From positions 1-21,085 of the forward strand of contig JARFQK010000114.1 in assembly GCA_029287815.1 (NCBI GenBank): a DNA stretch of 21,085 nt. The letters run 5' to 3'. Under the pieces are notes generated by a model that worked only from the letters and a program-made list of their open reading frames with translations, was not told the origin of the DNA and made no database searches. The DNA is from Gammaproteobacteria bacterium (GTDB taxonomy: Bacteria; Pseudomonadota; Gammaproteobacteria; SZUA-229). Position 1 is the first letter of the stretch; every line of letters starts with the position of its first letter. Both the position numbers and the translations under genes were made by a program. Shown piece after piece: positions 1 through 8,516 of the stretch.

Positions 1-8
1 GGGGGGGG

Positions 9-1544
9 CTAGAGCTGGCTTTCGGGCGCAATTCTCAAGAACCAGGCTTTGAAGCGTAACCATGGACTCGCCAGCGGTTCGGTCGTTTCGATCACTTTTT
101 CGCCGTTGATTAGTCCGTGCCATTCAAGCTCATCATCCTTGTTCAGAACCACGCGATAAGTTATCTGTTCTAGTTTTGCCTCGGGATCTGGCACCATATA
201 AGCGATCAAATCTTCCGAGTCGATCAGCAGGCCCATTTCGGCATTAATTTCGATGGACCGTGGGTCAAGATTCAGCGAACCAACGAAGAGATATCTGCGA
301 TCGATGATAAACGCCTTGGTGTGCAGCGTCATCTCGTCCGGGCCCTCTTCCTTGCCACTCTGTTCGCGTGCCGCGTTGGCTCTGGCCTCGTACAGTTCTG
401 CACCAGCTCTGACCACGTCTTTGCGGTAGCGCGCGTAGCCGCCGTGCACCGGTACATGGTTGTTGGAAGCCAGGGAGTTGGTCAAGATCATCACGCGGAT
501 GCCTTTGTCCACGAGATTCTTGACAAATTGGACGCCACCGTCACCAGGCACGTAGTAGGGCGAGATAACGACCACTTCTTTCCTGGCACTCAAAAGAACC
601 TGTCTCAGGTTCGTCGCCAGGCGCATATGCTCCTCACTGACCTCGTTGAGCAGTTTGTCGGGGCTGTCGGACAATACCCGTGCCTCAGCGGGAAAGATGA
701 TCCGGCGATCCGCAATCAGGTCCTGCAGCAGCTCGCTCTCGAGTGCTCGACCGTATACTGTATCATAGAGCTCGTTGAATTCCTCGGTGATGCCCGCACG
801 CACGGTCTCGAGATCCTCGTCCGCCTTGTTCGCCGCGATGCGCTCCATCGGTACCGCGCGTGAATGATTCCAGTACTCGTCGAAGGACATAGAGATCTCA
901 GAGACGATTGGACCCATTGTTAGCACGTCAAAATCGACGAATACCGATTCATTCTTCAAATCGAAGTACTCATCGGCAATGTTGCGCCCGCCGACGACAC
1001 TGACCTGGTTGTCGACCGTGAATGATTTGTTGTGCATGCGCCGGTTCGCCTGCCTGAAATCGCCAACAAAATTCAGCGCCGCGAAGCCGCGCCGAGAAAT
1101 CGGATTGAACAAGCGCACTTCTATATTTGGATGCTGGTTGATCAGCAGCAGGGCTCGGTCTTCTGCGGTCGTAAAGATATCATCCAGCAGAAAACGAACC
1201 CGTACCCCCCGGTCCGCAGCCTTGAGCAACGCGTTCATCATCACCAGTCCGGCGGTGTCCTGCTTCATCAGGAAGTATTGCAGATCGATGCTTTTCTCAG
1301 CGACTTCTGCGAGCCGTAACCGGACACCCAGAGCATCCATGCCCTGTCTTAGCGGGTAGAACCCGGAGAGCCCGCCGTGTCTTTCGACCCACGCAGGAAT
1401 CTCTTGGCCAAGGTGGGTATCAGCCGTTTGCGTCAGTGTCTTGCTGTAGGGTTTTGGCTGATCGAACGGTACCGTCGCACACCCGGCAAAAATCGTGGCG
1501 ACGAACAACAGCACCAGGATTCTACAGACTCGATGATGGTTCAC
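9..1544 (-). CDS. Phospholipase D family lipoprotein, cardiolipin synthase ClsC-like
   Basis: Probable phosphatidyltransferase or phospholipase of the PLD superfamily, a 511-residue protein. Two HKD motifs are visible: HNKSFTVD (His171, Lys173, Asp178) and HTKAFIID (His408, Lys410, Asp415), each followed by the usual Gly-rich N/D segment (GGRNIADEY and GSLNLDPRS). The N-terminus has a hydrophobic stretch ending in a lipobox (IFAGC), so it should be an inner- or outer-membrane lipoprotein. The open frame runs upstream to 1661, but that leader is not signal-like. The GTG at 1544 has AAAGGA a few bases upstream and places the lipobox Cys at residue 22, so I chose it. Length and two-HKD layout fit ClsC/YmdC, which uses phosphatidylethanolamine as phosphatidyl donor in E. 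coli; substrate here is inferred. It lies about 150 nt downstream of batD on the same strand and may be read through from that operon. The stop is complete, 8 bases from the window edge. Confidence 0.88.
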   Translation of the reverse strand: MNHHRVCRILVLLFVATIFAGCATVPFDQPKPYSKTLTQTADTHLGQEIPAWVERHGGLSGFYPLRQGMDALGVRLRLAEVAEKSIDLQYFLMKQDTAGLVMMNALLKAADRGVRVRFLLDDIFTTAEDRALLLINQHPNIEVRLFNPISRRGFAALNFVGDFRQANRRMHNKSFTVDNQVSVVGGRNIADEYFDLKNESVFVDFDVLTMGPIVSEISMSFDEYWNHSRAVPMERIAANKADEDLETVRAGITEEFNELYDTVYGRALESELLQDLIADRRIIFPAEARVLSDSPDKLLNEVSEEHMRLATNLRQVLLSARKEVVVISPYYVPGDGGVQFVKNLVDKGIRVMILTNSLASNNHVPVHGGYARYRKDVVRAGAELYEARANAAREQSGKEEGPDEMTLHTKAFIIDRRYLFVGSLNLDPRSIEINAEMGLLIDSEDLIAYMVPDPEAKLEQITYRVVLNKDDELEWHGLINGEKVIETTEPLASPWLRFKAWFLRIAPESQL

Positions 1545-1696
1545 TTTGGTTTCCTTTGTTGCACCGATTTTGTGGCACCAAACGGCAACATAATACTGCA
1601 GTACGACGGCAATAAGAAATCCTTCATGCGAGCGCCGCCCACCGCGACAACAAAGCGACATCGACAGCGCTTTCTTCCTTCTCGGCTAGCGATAGA

Positions 1697-3364
1697 TCAG
1701 TTCGCATTGGGATTCAAGGCGGGCAGTCCGACAAAAGCCAGCTTCCAACCACCGGGTCTCGACCACGCGAACAGGCGTGGCCGGACCTGACGCTTGAATT
1801 CTGCTTTCCAGGCATCGAAATCCTCGATCGCGCGCCTGCCGAACAGGGCTGCTTCGAGCTCGCTGAGCAGCGCTCGAATCCTGTCCGCGTCCGCGCCGGG
1901 ATGAATCGCAATGATCTGTTCTGCCAGTCTCGACATCGGCAGCTGTGCCGGCAGGTCAAGTCGACGGCTCATCAAAAATCGCAGGACCTGGCTCCAATCA
2001 TCCACGTCCTGTTCGCCGTCAGCGCTGCGTACACAGAACCACAAGCGGGCCGAGCACGGCAGATTATTCGCAACGTAACGGCGCAGCAGGTGTAAATTGC
2101 GCCTTGGTGACAAGTAGGCCATTGTCAAATCGAGATATCGATGTAGGGGCCGGCTGAGGGTGTAGAACCTGTAGCCAAGCCAGCGGCCTGAGGCCATCAC
2201 CACTGGCGCCAGGCGCGGCCAGAAACGACCCAACAGAAACGCGATGGCCACGCTGAACAACCACGCGGACCAGGCCCGCAGCGTGCCGTCGCCCTCTGAT
2301 CCAGTGAGCTGCGATGACCGGGTCGGCCTACGGCCGAGTTCGTTCAAAAGACGGCCGTGAAGGACCGCGGTTTCCTTGCGGCCTCGATCCACGTTCCACC
2401 AGTTAACGCGTAGCGCCGGTATCTCTACCTGATTGCCCTTCAACGGCACCAGCGTGAACGTATCACTGCGGGTACCGACCAGCGCGCCCTCCTTTGAGAT
2501 GATGCCGTCGTATTCCGAGTCCTCCCGATAAAGCCGATGCCCAGGGGCCCGCAACTGGGCTTCCAACGATGGCAGCTGGGTCCCCGACATACCGACCGCG
2601 CGCTGTTCGACGGTCAGTGTCAACGGTTGACCTTCATCGATCCGTTCGTCATTACTCAAGCTGGCGCTCAACTCGAGTTCGTGCAGCGGTAACCAGGGTT
2701 GTACGCTAGGATCGGGATCCGATACCGTCAACTTCACCGGGTCATTGATTACGACATCGTATCGCGCCCCGGTCGATGAACTGCCGACCATCGTACCGGT
2801 GACGCGCAATGAGTCCAGCTCGACAACACCGCTGCGCAATGGGGTGAGTTGGTAATACAATGTATTCACGATCTCGCGCTGGCCCTGGCGGGAACGCGTG
2901 CTCACCGATACTTCACCAAGCTGGCGCAGAAGCGCATCATTGTTGTCCGAAATTTCCACCGCCACGGTTTTCAGATTCACCTTGCTGATCACCTGTATTG
3001 TCAAAACCAGATTCTGATGCACGTAGGCCCGGGTGCTATCGACCCGAATCTCCAGATACGGTTTCTCTGTCTGCTCTCGCATATACTCAGGCGGGTAGGT
3101 CGACGAACCAGGATAAGCCCACGGAGATGAGCCTGCCGGGGCCATTGGATCCGGTCGGCCGAAGTCTCTGTTGTCAGGCCCGAGGGGCGGACGGCCGTTG
3201 AGAAATGGATAATACGGATTCATCATCGGTCCGGGCAAATAGCCCGGCAAACCGGGGATCTGTTGTTGGGAAACGGCAAAGCCTGGCAGCAACAGACCGG
3301 TCAAGAGAAGACAAAGACCGATCAGTCTGGCGCGACAGTCGCGGTTACCAGGGTCGTGGCTCAT
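1697..3364 (-). CDS. batD: BatD-like oxygen-tolerance protein
   Basis: A 555-residue membrane-anchored protein of the BatD family, last gene of the MoxR/Bat operon. It shows a signal peptide (about residues 1-32, ending near AVSQQQ), a Pro/Gly-rich linker to about residue 95, and then beta-rich Ig-like repeats beginning at YLEIRVDSTRAYVHQNLVLTIQV. A transmembrane helix (AWLFSVAIAFLLGRFW) follows near residue 370, with a cytoplasmic tail of helical character. This order of periplasmic beta domains, one helix and a tail is the BatD plan. The ATG at 3364 has a G-rich SD (six Gs, 8 nt upstream) and lies inside the preceding batC-like gene, with a 20-nt overlap, so translation is probably coupled. 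The biochemical role of BatD is not established; partnership with the VWA proteins is inferred from conserved gene order. Confidence 0.88.
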   Translation of the reverse strand: MSHDPGNRDCRARLIGLCLLLTGLLLPGFAVSQQQIPGLPGYLPGPMMNPYYPFLNGRPPLGPDNRDFGRPDPMAPAGSSPWAYPGSSTYPPEYMREQTEKPYLEIRVDSTRAYVHQNLVLTIQVISKVNLKTVAVEISDNNDALLRQLGEVSVSTRSRQGQREIVNTLYYQLTPLRSGVVELDSLRVTGTMVGSSSTGARYDVVINDPVKLTVSDPDPSVQPWLPLHELELSASLSNDERIDEGQPLTLTVEQRAVGMSGTQLPSLEAQLRAPGHRLYREDSEYDGIISKEGALVGTRSDTFTLVPLKGNQVEIPALRVNWWNVDRGRKETAVLHGRLLNELGRRPTRSSQLTGSEGDGTLRAWSAWLFSVAIAFLLGRFWPRLAPVVMASGRWLGYRFYTLSRPLHRYLDLTMAYLSPRRNLHLLRRYVANNLPCSARLWFCVRSADGEQDVDDWSQVLRFLMSRRLDLPAQLPMSRLAEQIIAIHPGADADRIRALLSELEAALFGRRAIEDFDAWKAEFKRQVRPRLFAWSRPGGWKLAFVGLPALNPNAN

Positions 3365-5003
3365 AGATATTGCCCCCCATACGCGGCTTGAGCTGGCGAC
3401 GTTCCTCGAGCTTGAAGCGGTTATGCAATAACTCTGCGGGGTCGCCTTCGATGCTGTCCAGCTGCTGTTCGACCAGCATCAGGTACGCACTGCTACCCTC
3501 GCCACCCTCGGCTGGTGAACGGCTGCTTTCCTCAGCGCTGACATCCTGGCGCTGGCCCAGTTGATCGAATTTGTCCACGGCCTCAGTTCTGCCAGCAGCA
3601 TCTAACAGGTCCTGATCTTCAGACCGGGTTTCACCCGCGGTTTCTCTCAGCGGTGGACGGCCCCCAAATCTGCGGTCCGGTTCCGGTGGTAATTTACCCG
3701 CGGCCTCTTGTTGATCGTGATCATTCTCACCCAGAGCCTCGGCTGTGCGCCGGTCTGGCTGATCATCATTACCGTGGTCCTGCTCGTCCTCACGCTGCTG
3801 TGCGCGTTTCTGTCGCAGCTGTTCCGAATCCACTTGCCCGTGACCCTCGAGCGACTGCTCGATCTCGGTCTCGGACATCTCATCCTGCGCTTTGGAGCCG
3901 TTTGCTCCATCATCATCCGCTGCCCTTCGCTGATCATCCTGCTGATCACTTTGCTCGGAGTCATCACCGTCGTGCGAATCGCCTTGTTCATGTTCCTGTT
4001 CACGCTGCCAATCGGCCGCGTCCTGCCGAGGCTTCTCTGAAGCCTGCGTCTGATCTTGTTTTTGCCCTTCGCTACCTGGCTGGTCCTGCTGATCGCTCTT
4101 GCCCTGCTCGCCTGACTGCTTGTCCTGCGACGCGTTCGGGTCCGTACCCTGATCACCGCTCTGCTGTTGCTGCTCCTGTTGCTGCTCCTGTTGCTGCTCC
4201 TGTTGCTGCTCCTGTTGCTGCTCCTGTTGCTGCTCCTGTTGCTCCTGTTGCTCCTGTTGCTGCTGTTGCTCCTGTTGCTCCTGTTGCTCCTGTTGCTCCT
4301 GTTGCTCCTGTTGCTGCTGTTGCTCCTGTTGCTCCTGTTGCTGCTGTTGCTGCTGTTGCTGCTGTTGCTGCTGTTGCTGCTGTTGCTCCTGTTGCTCCTG
4401 TTGCTGCTGTTGCTGCTGTTGCTGCTGTTGCTGTTGCTGCTGCTGCTGCTGTTGCTGCTGTTGCTGCTGTTGCTGCTGTTGCTGCTGTTGTTGCTGTTGT
4501 TGCTGTTGTTGCTGTTGCTGCTGTTGTTGCTGTTGTTGCTCCTGTTGCTCCTGTTGCTCTTGTTCCTGTTTTTGTTCCTGTTGCTCTTCGCTGTTCTGCT
4601 CCGGGCTGGCCTGGGCGAGCATGATCCGAGCAAGGTTTATATTGTACTTCGCACCTTGATGCTCGGAGTCCTGCATCAGCACTTGATCATAGGCTGAGAT
4701 CGCCTTTTCGTAGTCACCGGCACGAAAAAGACTGTTGCCCTCGTTAAATTTGGCTGCACGAAGCACCTCTTCCCGCTCGACCTGTTGAAACGCTCTGGCC
4801 GCTTTCTGGTACTCACCCGCCCGGTATTCGGCCACCCCGCGACGATAGGGATCCTCGAACGCTTCGGCAGCCTCGGCATAACGACCCTGCTTATACAAAC
4901 GTTCACCCGTCTGCTCCCGATTCTCAAACAGACTGGCCGCGGTGATGCTGCTAAAGCTCAATAGCAGCAATGGCAAAATCAGCCGCCATGCCATACTGAT
5001 CAT
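3345..5003 (-). CDS. BatC-like TPR protein with very long polyglutamine tract
   Basis: A 552-residue TPR protein in the BatC position. Residues 5-23 form a hydrophobic signal or anchor; residues about 35-128 hold TPR-like helices (RYAEAAEAFE, EYQKAARAFQ, NEGNSLFRAGDYEKAISAYDQVL). Residues 135-281 (bases 4161-4601) are almost only Gln and Glu, with 47 uninterrupted Gln at 156-202. A further ~200 residues are rich in D, E, Q, S and G. The last ~45 residues (EQQLDSIEGDPAELLHNRF and a basic end) resemble the conserved C-terminus of gammaproteobacterial VWA-TPR Bat proteins, but the VWA domain is carried by the neighbouring gene. The ATG at 5003 forms ATGA with the batB stop and has GAGG 7 nt upstream; the longer frame to 5102 lies inside batB and is rejected. 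ATG 4994 is an alternative start. It is probably periplasmic or membrane-attached. The family often has Q/N/D-rich tails, but a run this long is exceptional in my experience. Confidence 0.87.
   Translation of the reverse strand: MISMAWRLILPLLLLSFSSITAASLFENREQTGERLYKQGRYAEAAEAFEDPYRRGVAEYRAGEYQKAARAFQQVEREEVLRAAKFNEGNSLFRAGDYEKAISAYDQVLMQDSEHQGAKYNINLARIMLAQASPEQNSEEQQEQKQEQEQQEQQEQQQQQQQQQQQQQQQQQQQQQQQQQQQQQQQQQQQQQQQQQQQQQQQEQQEQQQQQQQQQQQQQQQQQEQQEQQQQQEQQEQQEQQEQQEQQQQQEQQEQQEQQQEQQQEQQQEQQQEQQQEQQQQSGDQGTDPNASQDKQSGEQGKSDQQDQPGSEGQKQDQTQASEKPRQDAADWQREQEHEQGDSHDGDDSEQSDQQDDQRRAADDDGANGSKAQDEMSETEIEQSLEGHGQVDSEQLRQKRAQQREDEQDHGNDDQPDRRTAEALGENDHDQQEAAGKLPPEPDRRFGGRPPLRETAGETRSEDQDLLDAAGRTEAVDKFDQLGQRQDVSAEESSRSPAEGGEGSSAYLMLVEQQLDSIEGDPAELLHNRFKLEERRQLKPRMGGNIYEPRPW
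4161..4601 (-). repeat. Polyglutamine/glutamate-coding trinucleotide tract
   Basis: 441 bp, 147 codons, made of CAG, CAA and GAG with a few exceptions at the 5' end of the coding strand. The part encoding the C-terminal side contains six perfect 12-bp units encoding Glu-Gln-Gln-Gln (4164-4235, plus-strand unit CTGTTGCTGCTC), followed by 9-bp Glu-Gln-Gln units. The 47-codon pure Gln run is at 4398-4538 and mixes CAA and CAG throughout. The unit hierarchy suggests growth by slippage or unequal recombination; the frame is kept without interruption. Because the repeat lacks stops in most frames, it creates long false open frames on both strands. Confidence 0.95.
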
Positions 5004-6031
5004 CGCACCGCCTCGTTGTGCAGGACGCGCCGAGAGCGGCGATACTTCGGCAGCACCAGCAACATCGCCAAGCCCACCAGCCAGAAATAACGCTCGTTCC
5101 AAATGCGCGTTTTCTGGTTGCTGACCATCTCGACGTGGCTCGAGCCGCTGATATCATCCAGCAGGGTTTGGGTATCGCTATCACGGTAGTCGGCCCGTTG
5201 ATAGACACCATTGCCAGCCTCGGCGAGCTTTTCAAGGCTTGGTTCATCCAGCCGCGAAATCACAGTTCTTCCGTCTGGCTGGCGCAGTAGCCGATTGCCC
5301 TTGCCCGGAACCGGTCCACCTTTGTCATCACCAACGCCCAGCACTTGCACATGCACACCGTCCCGATGAAGTTGCTTCACCCGCTCTTCGAGCTGATCCT
5401 CATCGAAATCACCATCGGTGATCAACAAGATATGCCGGCTGCTTTTATTGGGCTGCCCGGCGAGCATCTGCTGTGCCCGCGTCAGGGCCTCTCTGAGTCG
5501 ACTACCCTTGAGCCCCACCAGGTCGGTCGAGAGCGCCGGTAGCATCGCCAGCTCGCTATTGGCATCCTCGGTCAGCGGCACAATGATATGCGCCAGCGTG
5601 GCAAAGCCGATCAAGCCCACTCGCGACTGACGGTTCTGTTCAACCAGATCCTGTATCTCCTGTCGTGCTCGAGCCAGCCTGGAGGGTTTCACGTCGGTTA
5701 CGTCCATCGAGCGCGACAAATCCAGCAGAATCACCAGATCGCTACCGGGCCGGAACAGCTGGACATCCCTGAAATCCCAACGCGGACCGGCAATCGCGAT
5801 GACCAACAACGCCCATAACGCACTCCATGCCAGAAACCGCTTCCATTCGTGCCGAGGCGGCAGATCATGCCCCCCGAGCAAATAGGGTAACAGGTGCGCA
5901 TCGGCGTAGGCCCGGAAACGCCGGTTGTGCGCACGTGGTGACGTCATACGCAGCCATATCCAGACCGGCACCGGTGCCAGCAAGAGCAACAACAGCCAGG
6001 GATGGGCAAACTGAAAACCCGACTCAGGCAT
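5000..6031 (-). CDS. batB: BatB-like von Willebrand factor A membrane protein
   Basis: A 343-residue VWA-domain inner-membrane protein. Two hydrophobic helices occur near residues 10-28 (PWLLLLLLAPVPVWIWL) and 66-82, then the VWA domain with a complete MIDAS DxSxS motif (DLSRSM, Asp104, Ser106, Ser108) and the later LLITDGDFDEDQ strand. A C-terminal helix (FWLVGLAMLLVLP) precedes a basic tail. MIDAS motifs bind a divalent cation and partner proteins; BatA and BatB are thought to act with MoxR. The ATG at 6031 has GAGGG 7 nt upstream and overlaps the batA stop by 8 nt, so I prefer it to the longer frame reaching 6085. Its stop overlaps the start of the TPR gene (ATGA). Confidence 0.92.
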   Translation of the reverse strand: MPESGFQFAHPWLLLLLLAPVPVWIWLRMTSPRAHNRRFRAYADAHLLPYLLGGHDLPPRHEWKRFLAWSALWALLVIAIAGPRWDFRDVQLFRPGSDLVILLDLSRSMDVTDVKPSRLARARQEIQDLVEQNRQSRVGLIGFATLAHIIVPLTEDANSELAMLPALSTDLVGLKGSRLREALTRAQQMLAGQPNKSSRHILLITDGDFDEDQLEERVKQLHRDGVHVQVLGVGDDKGGPVPGKGNRLLRQPDGRTVISRLDEPSLEKLAEAGNGVYQRADYRDSDTQTLLDDISGSSHVEMVSNQKTRIWNERYFWLVGLAMLLVLPKYRRSRRVLHNEAVR

Positions 6032-7067
6032 GCTGACGCCCTCGGCGACTCCGTGCTCGACCGTCGGGAAACAATCCAAGCCCAAGCAACAACAACAAAC
6101 TCAAGCCCAATGTCCAGGGATATAAAGGATGAGGAATCATGACCGTACGGAACTCTGCCTGGGTCTTCTCCAGTTCATCGATACGTCTGTAAATTTCTTC
6201 CAGAGCACGCGTATCCGTCGCGCGAAAGTACGCACCGTTGGTTGTCGCGGCGATATCGCGCAGGACCTGTTCATCGAGCCCCAGATCGTCTCGAGAGACG
6301 AGTCGTCCCTTTTCGACGATCTGAACCGACGCCTGCGAGCTGCCAACACCAATCGTGTAGATCCGGATACCGGAACCTGCAGCGAGACGAGCAGCATCCA
6401 GCGGACGTATCGTGCCAGAGGTATTTCCTCCATCGGCGACAAGGATCAGTACGCGCGATCCTTCGGGACGCTCACGCAGTTTCTTGACACCCAGTCCGAT
6501 CGCAGTCCCCATCGCGGTGCCCTGACCGGCGATGTTGGGTACCACATCGGCGAGTTGCGAACGAACCGCGTCGAGATCATAGGTCATCGGTGCGATCGTA
6601 TAGGCTTGACTGCCAAAAATAATCAGGCCAACCCTGTCGCCGGTTCGATTGGCGATGAATTTATTCAATACCCCTTTGAGCACCGCCATACGGGTCACCT
6701 GGATATTGTTGGCCGAAAAATCCAGCGCTTCCATCGAATGAGAGGCATCAACCGCCAGCATCAAATCGTAACCCTCAGTCCGGCTTTCAGTGTACGGCTC
6801 GAGCATCTGGGGTCGCATCAGGGTGAGTGTCAGCAGCAGCCACAACAATCCAAGCAACACAGCGTAAACGCGGCCGCTGATGGCAGCCCTCGGGCGATTG
6901 CCGCTGAAGCTTGCCTGCAATTGGGCGAGCGCTGGATGCAGCAGCGTCTGCTGATGACTTTCCATAGTCTCGACCTGATCGGAATCAACGCGCGTCCAGA
7001 AAACACGTACCAGTAATGGCAACATCAGCAATGCGGCCATCCAAGGCCATTGGAACTCAAATCCCAT
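6024..7067 (-). CDS. batA: BatA-like von Willebrand factor A membrane protein
   Basis: A 347-residue VWA-domain inner-membrane protein. Hydrophobic helices lie near residues 7-24 and 66-84, followed by the VWA domain with an intact MIDAS (DASHSM: Asp107, Ser109, Ser111), then GDRVGLIIFGSQAYTIAPMT and LILVADGGNTSGT. A C-terminal helix (LYPWTLGLSLLLLLGLGLFP) ends the protein. The ATG at 7067 has a strong GGAGG with 6-nt spacing and overlaps the DUF4381 gene by 11 nt. It is a paralogue of the next gene; the batA-batB pair is typical of aerotolerance operons. Function in this organism is inferred from the operon. Confidence 0.92.
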   Translation of the reverse strand: MGFEFQWPWMAALLMLPLLVRVFWTRVDSDQVETMESHQQTLLHPALAQLQASFSGNRPRAAISGRVYAVLLGLLWLLLTLTLMRPQMLEPYTESRTEGYDLMLAVDASHSMEALDFSANNIQVTRMAVLKGVLNKFIANRTGDRVGLIIFGSQAYTIAPMTYDLDAVRSQLADVVPNIAGQGTAMGTAIGLGVKKLRERPEGSRVLILVADGGNTSGTIRPLDAARLAAGSGIRIYTIGVGSSQASVQIVEKGRLVSRDDLGLDEQVLRDIAATTNGAYFRATDTRALEEIYRRIDELEKTQAEFRTVMIPHPLYPWTLGLSLLLLLGLGLFPDGRARSRRGRQHA

Positions 7068-7593
7068 CGGTCGCCTCCGCGTGTGAGCGGCACGCTCTCG
7101 GATACAAGGTCCAGGTCAGTGCGGCATCGATCAAGTCGTTGAGCTCGGGTGGTCGCTGGGCAGCATCAGGCGGCGCATAAGGCAGTTCCAAAAGGACCCG
7201 ACCTCGTTCGCGCCAGTCGAAGCCATTGGGATCATGTGCTGATAGCCATGATAACCAGCGCTCACCGTGCAGACCAGCGCAATGGTCACGCCCGCAGCGC
7301 GCGATCGCAATGCGCCGCAACAATTCAGAGAATTGATCCGTCAGGACCTTGACGTCAGCGTGTCCGATCTGTTCGCGCAGCTCAGTCAGTTCACGCGCGG
7401 CATCGCGCGACCAACCGTATCGCGGCAGATAGCGCTGCCAATTCGGCTGCCATCGACGCAGAGCGATCACGAGCACGATCAGCACAACGGTACTTGCTAT
7501 GACCAGCCACCAGCCAGTCGCCAACGGCCAGATGCTAACTGGGTCGAACTCCTCGATATCGTGCAGGCGACTGGTCAGGCTTTCCGGTGTCAC
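7057..7593 (-). CDS. DUF4381 domain membrane protein
   Basis: A 178-residue protein with the DUF4381 layout: a short N-terminal segment containing LHDIEEFDPVSIWPLATGWW, one transmembrane helix (about residues 22-45), then a cytoplasmic helical domain with LTDQFSELLRRIAIARCGRD and ERGRVLLELPYAPP. It starts with GTG at 7593, overlapping the DUF58 stop (GTGA), with AGGG about 7 nt upstream. DUF4381 proteins sit between DUF58 and batA in proteobacterial MoxR/Bat operons, exactly as here. No enzymatic motif is visible; a scaffold role in the membrane assembly is a guess from position. Confidence 0.88.
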   Translation of the reverse strand: MTPESLTSRLHDIEEFDPVSIWPLATGWWLVIASTVVLIVLVIALRRWQPNWQRYLPRYGWSRDAARELTELREQIGHADVKVLTDQFSELLRRIAIARCGRDHCAGLHGERWLSWLSAHDPNGFDWRERGRVLLELPYAPPDAAQRPPELNDLIDAALTWTLYPRACRSHAEATDGI

Positions 7594-8516
7594 AAATAAG
7601 CCCTGAAGCGAGCCCGCAGCGCCAGGCCTGTCATCAATGCGTGGTGGACATCAGCTGAGGTTTCCACCGGAATCACGGCGACGCCGAGTCGGTTGGCGAC
7701 CTGATTCATCAGTGCGCGGCGCGCTTCCCAACGCTCCCGGTACAAACGCTGGCCATTGACATCGTCGGTATCGATTTCCACCAGCCGGCCTTCGGCATCG
7801 CGAAACATGGCCCGTCCCAGCGACGGGATCTCGCGATCGGCGGGATCGTCCACCGGCACCAAGACAACCGAGTGCTTCTGGCAAACCTGGCCGAGGGTCT
7901 TATCCAGCCCCTTGAGCTCGCAATTGAAGTCGCTGATCACGAAGATCAGGCCGCCGGTCCCGCTGCCCCGCCCGGCCCTTTTCAATACCAGATCGAGGCA
8001 GCCCAGGCCATGCTGGGCCCGTCGAGCCGGATCAGCCATTTCCTTCAGCAGGCGCCAGACCGCACGCCGGTCTTTGGTCGGCTGAAAATGCACCAGTCCA
8101 GTGTCGGCGTTACCAAACAGCATGCCACCGACACGGTCGTTGACACTGTTCGCCGCCCAGCCGAGCAGCGCAGCGGCGCGAGCAGCCTGAACGGATTTGA
8201 AGGTGCCGCGCGTGCCGAAATACATATGCGGCCCATGATCGACGCATAGCAATACGCTACGTTCGCGCTCCTCGCGGTAGACCTTCATATGCGGCTCATT
8301 CGTGCGCGCGGTGACTTTCCAGTCCATGTTCCGAATATCATCACCCTCGCGGTACTCGCGCACTTCCTCGAAATTCAGGCCCTGACCACGGAATACGGAC
8401 GCGTAGAGGCCACTGAAGGTGGTATTGACGAGGTGGTGAGAGGCAAGCCCGAGCGTGTGCGCCTGATGCCGCAACTCGAGCAATTCATCGAGGCGCGGGT
8501 GCATCGCATCTGTCAT
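7590..8516 (-). CDS. DUF58 domain protein with VWA-like fold
   Basis: A 308-residue soluble protein. It carries the DUF58 signature (FEEVREYREGDDIRNMDWKVTARTNEPHMKVYREERER) at about residues 49-86, followed by a VWA-like core (SVLLCVDHGPHMYFGTRGTFKSVQAARAAALLGWA, later GGLIFVISDFNCEL). The metal-site segment reads DHGPHM instead of DxSxS, so a normal MIDAS is missing; similar degenerate versions occur in this family. The ATG at 8516 overlaps the moxR stop by 4 nt; its SD is weak and translation is probably coupled. DUF58 is the constant partner of MoxR ATPases. Confidence 0.92.
   Translation of the reverse strand: MTDAMHPRLDELLELRHQAHTLGLASHHLVNTTFSGLYASVFRGQGLNFEEVREYREGDDIRNMDWKVTARTNEPHMKVYREERERSVLLCVDHGPHMYFGTRGTFKSVQAARAAALLGWAANSVNDRVGGMLFGNADTGLVHFQPTKDRRAVWRLLKEMADPARRAQHGLGCLDLVLKRAGRGSGTGGLIFVISDFNCELKGLDKTLGQVCQKHSVVLVPVDDPADREIPSLGRAMFRDAEGRLVEIDTDDVNGQRLYRERWEARRALMNQVANRLGVAVIPVETSADVHHALMTGLALRARFRAYL

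Noticed and set aside
1..8. Run of eight Gs at the window start
   Set aside because: Likely a window or contig-edge effect; nothing around it supports a functional element.
4161..4601. Possibility that the trinucleotide tract is a CRISPR or non-coding satellite
   Set aside because: There are no spacers, the unit is in phase with the gene, and the frame continues into conserved protein on both sides.
3647..4697. Long open frames across the Gln tract: poly-Leu and Ala/Val/Pro-rich on the plus strand, Ser/Asn/Arg-rich on the minus strand
   Set aside because: They are by-products of a repeat without stops; the BatC-like frame has a proper start, TPR and conserved C-terminus.
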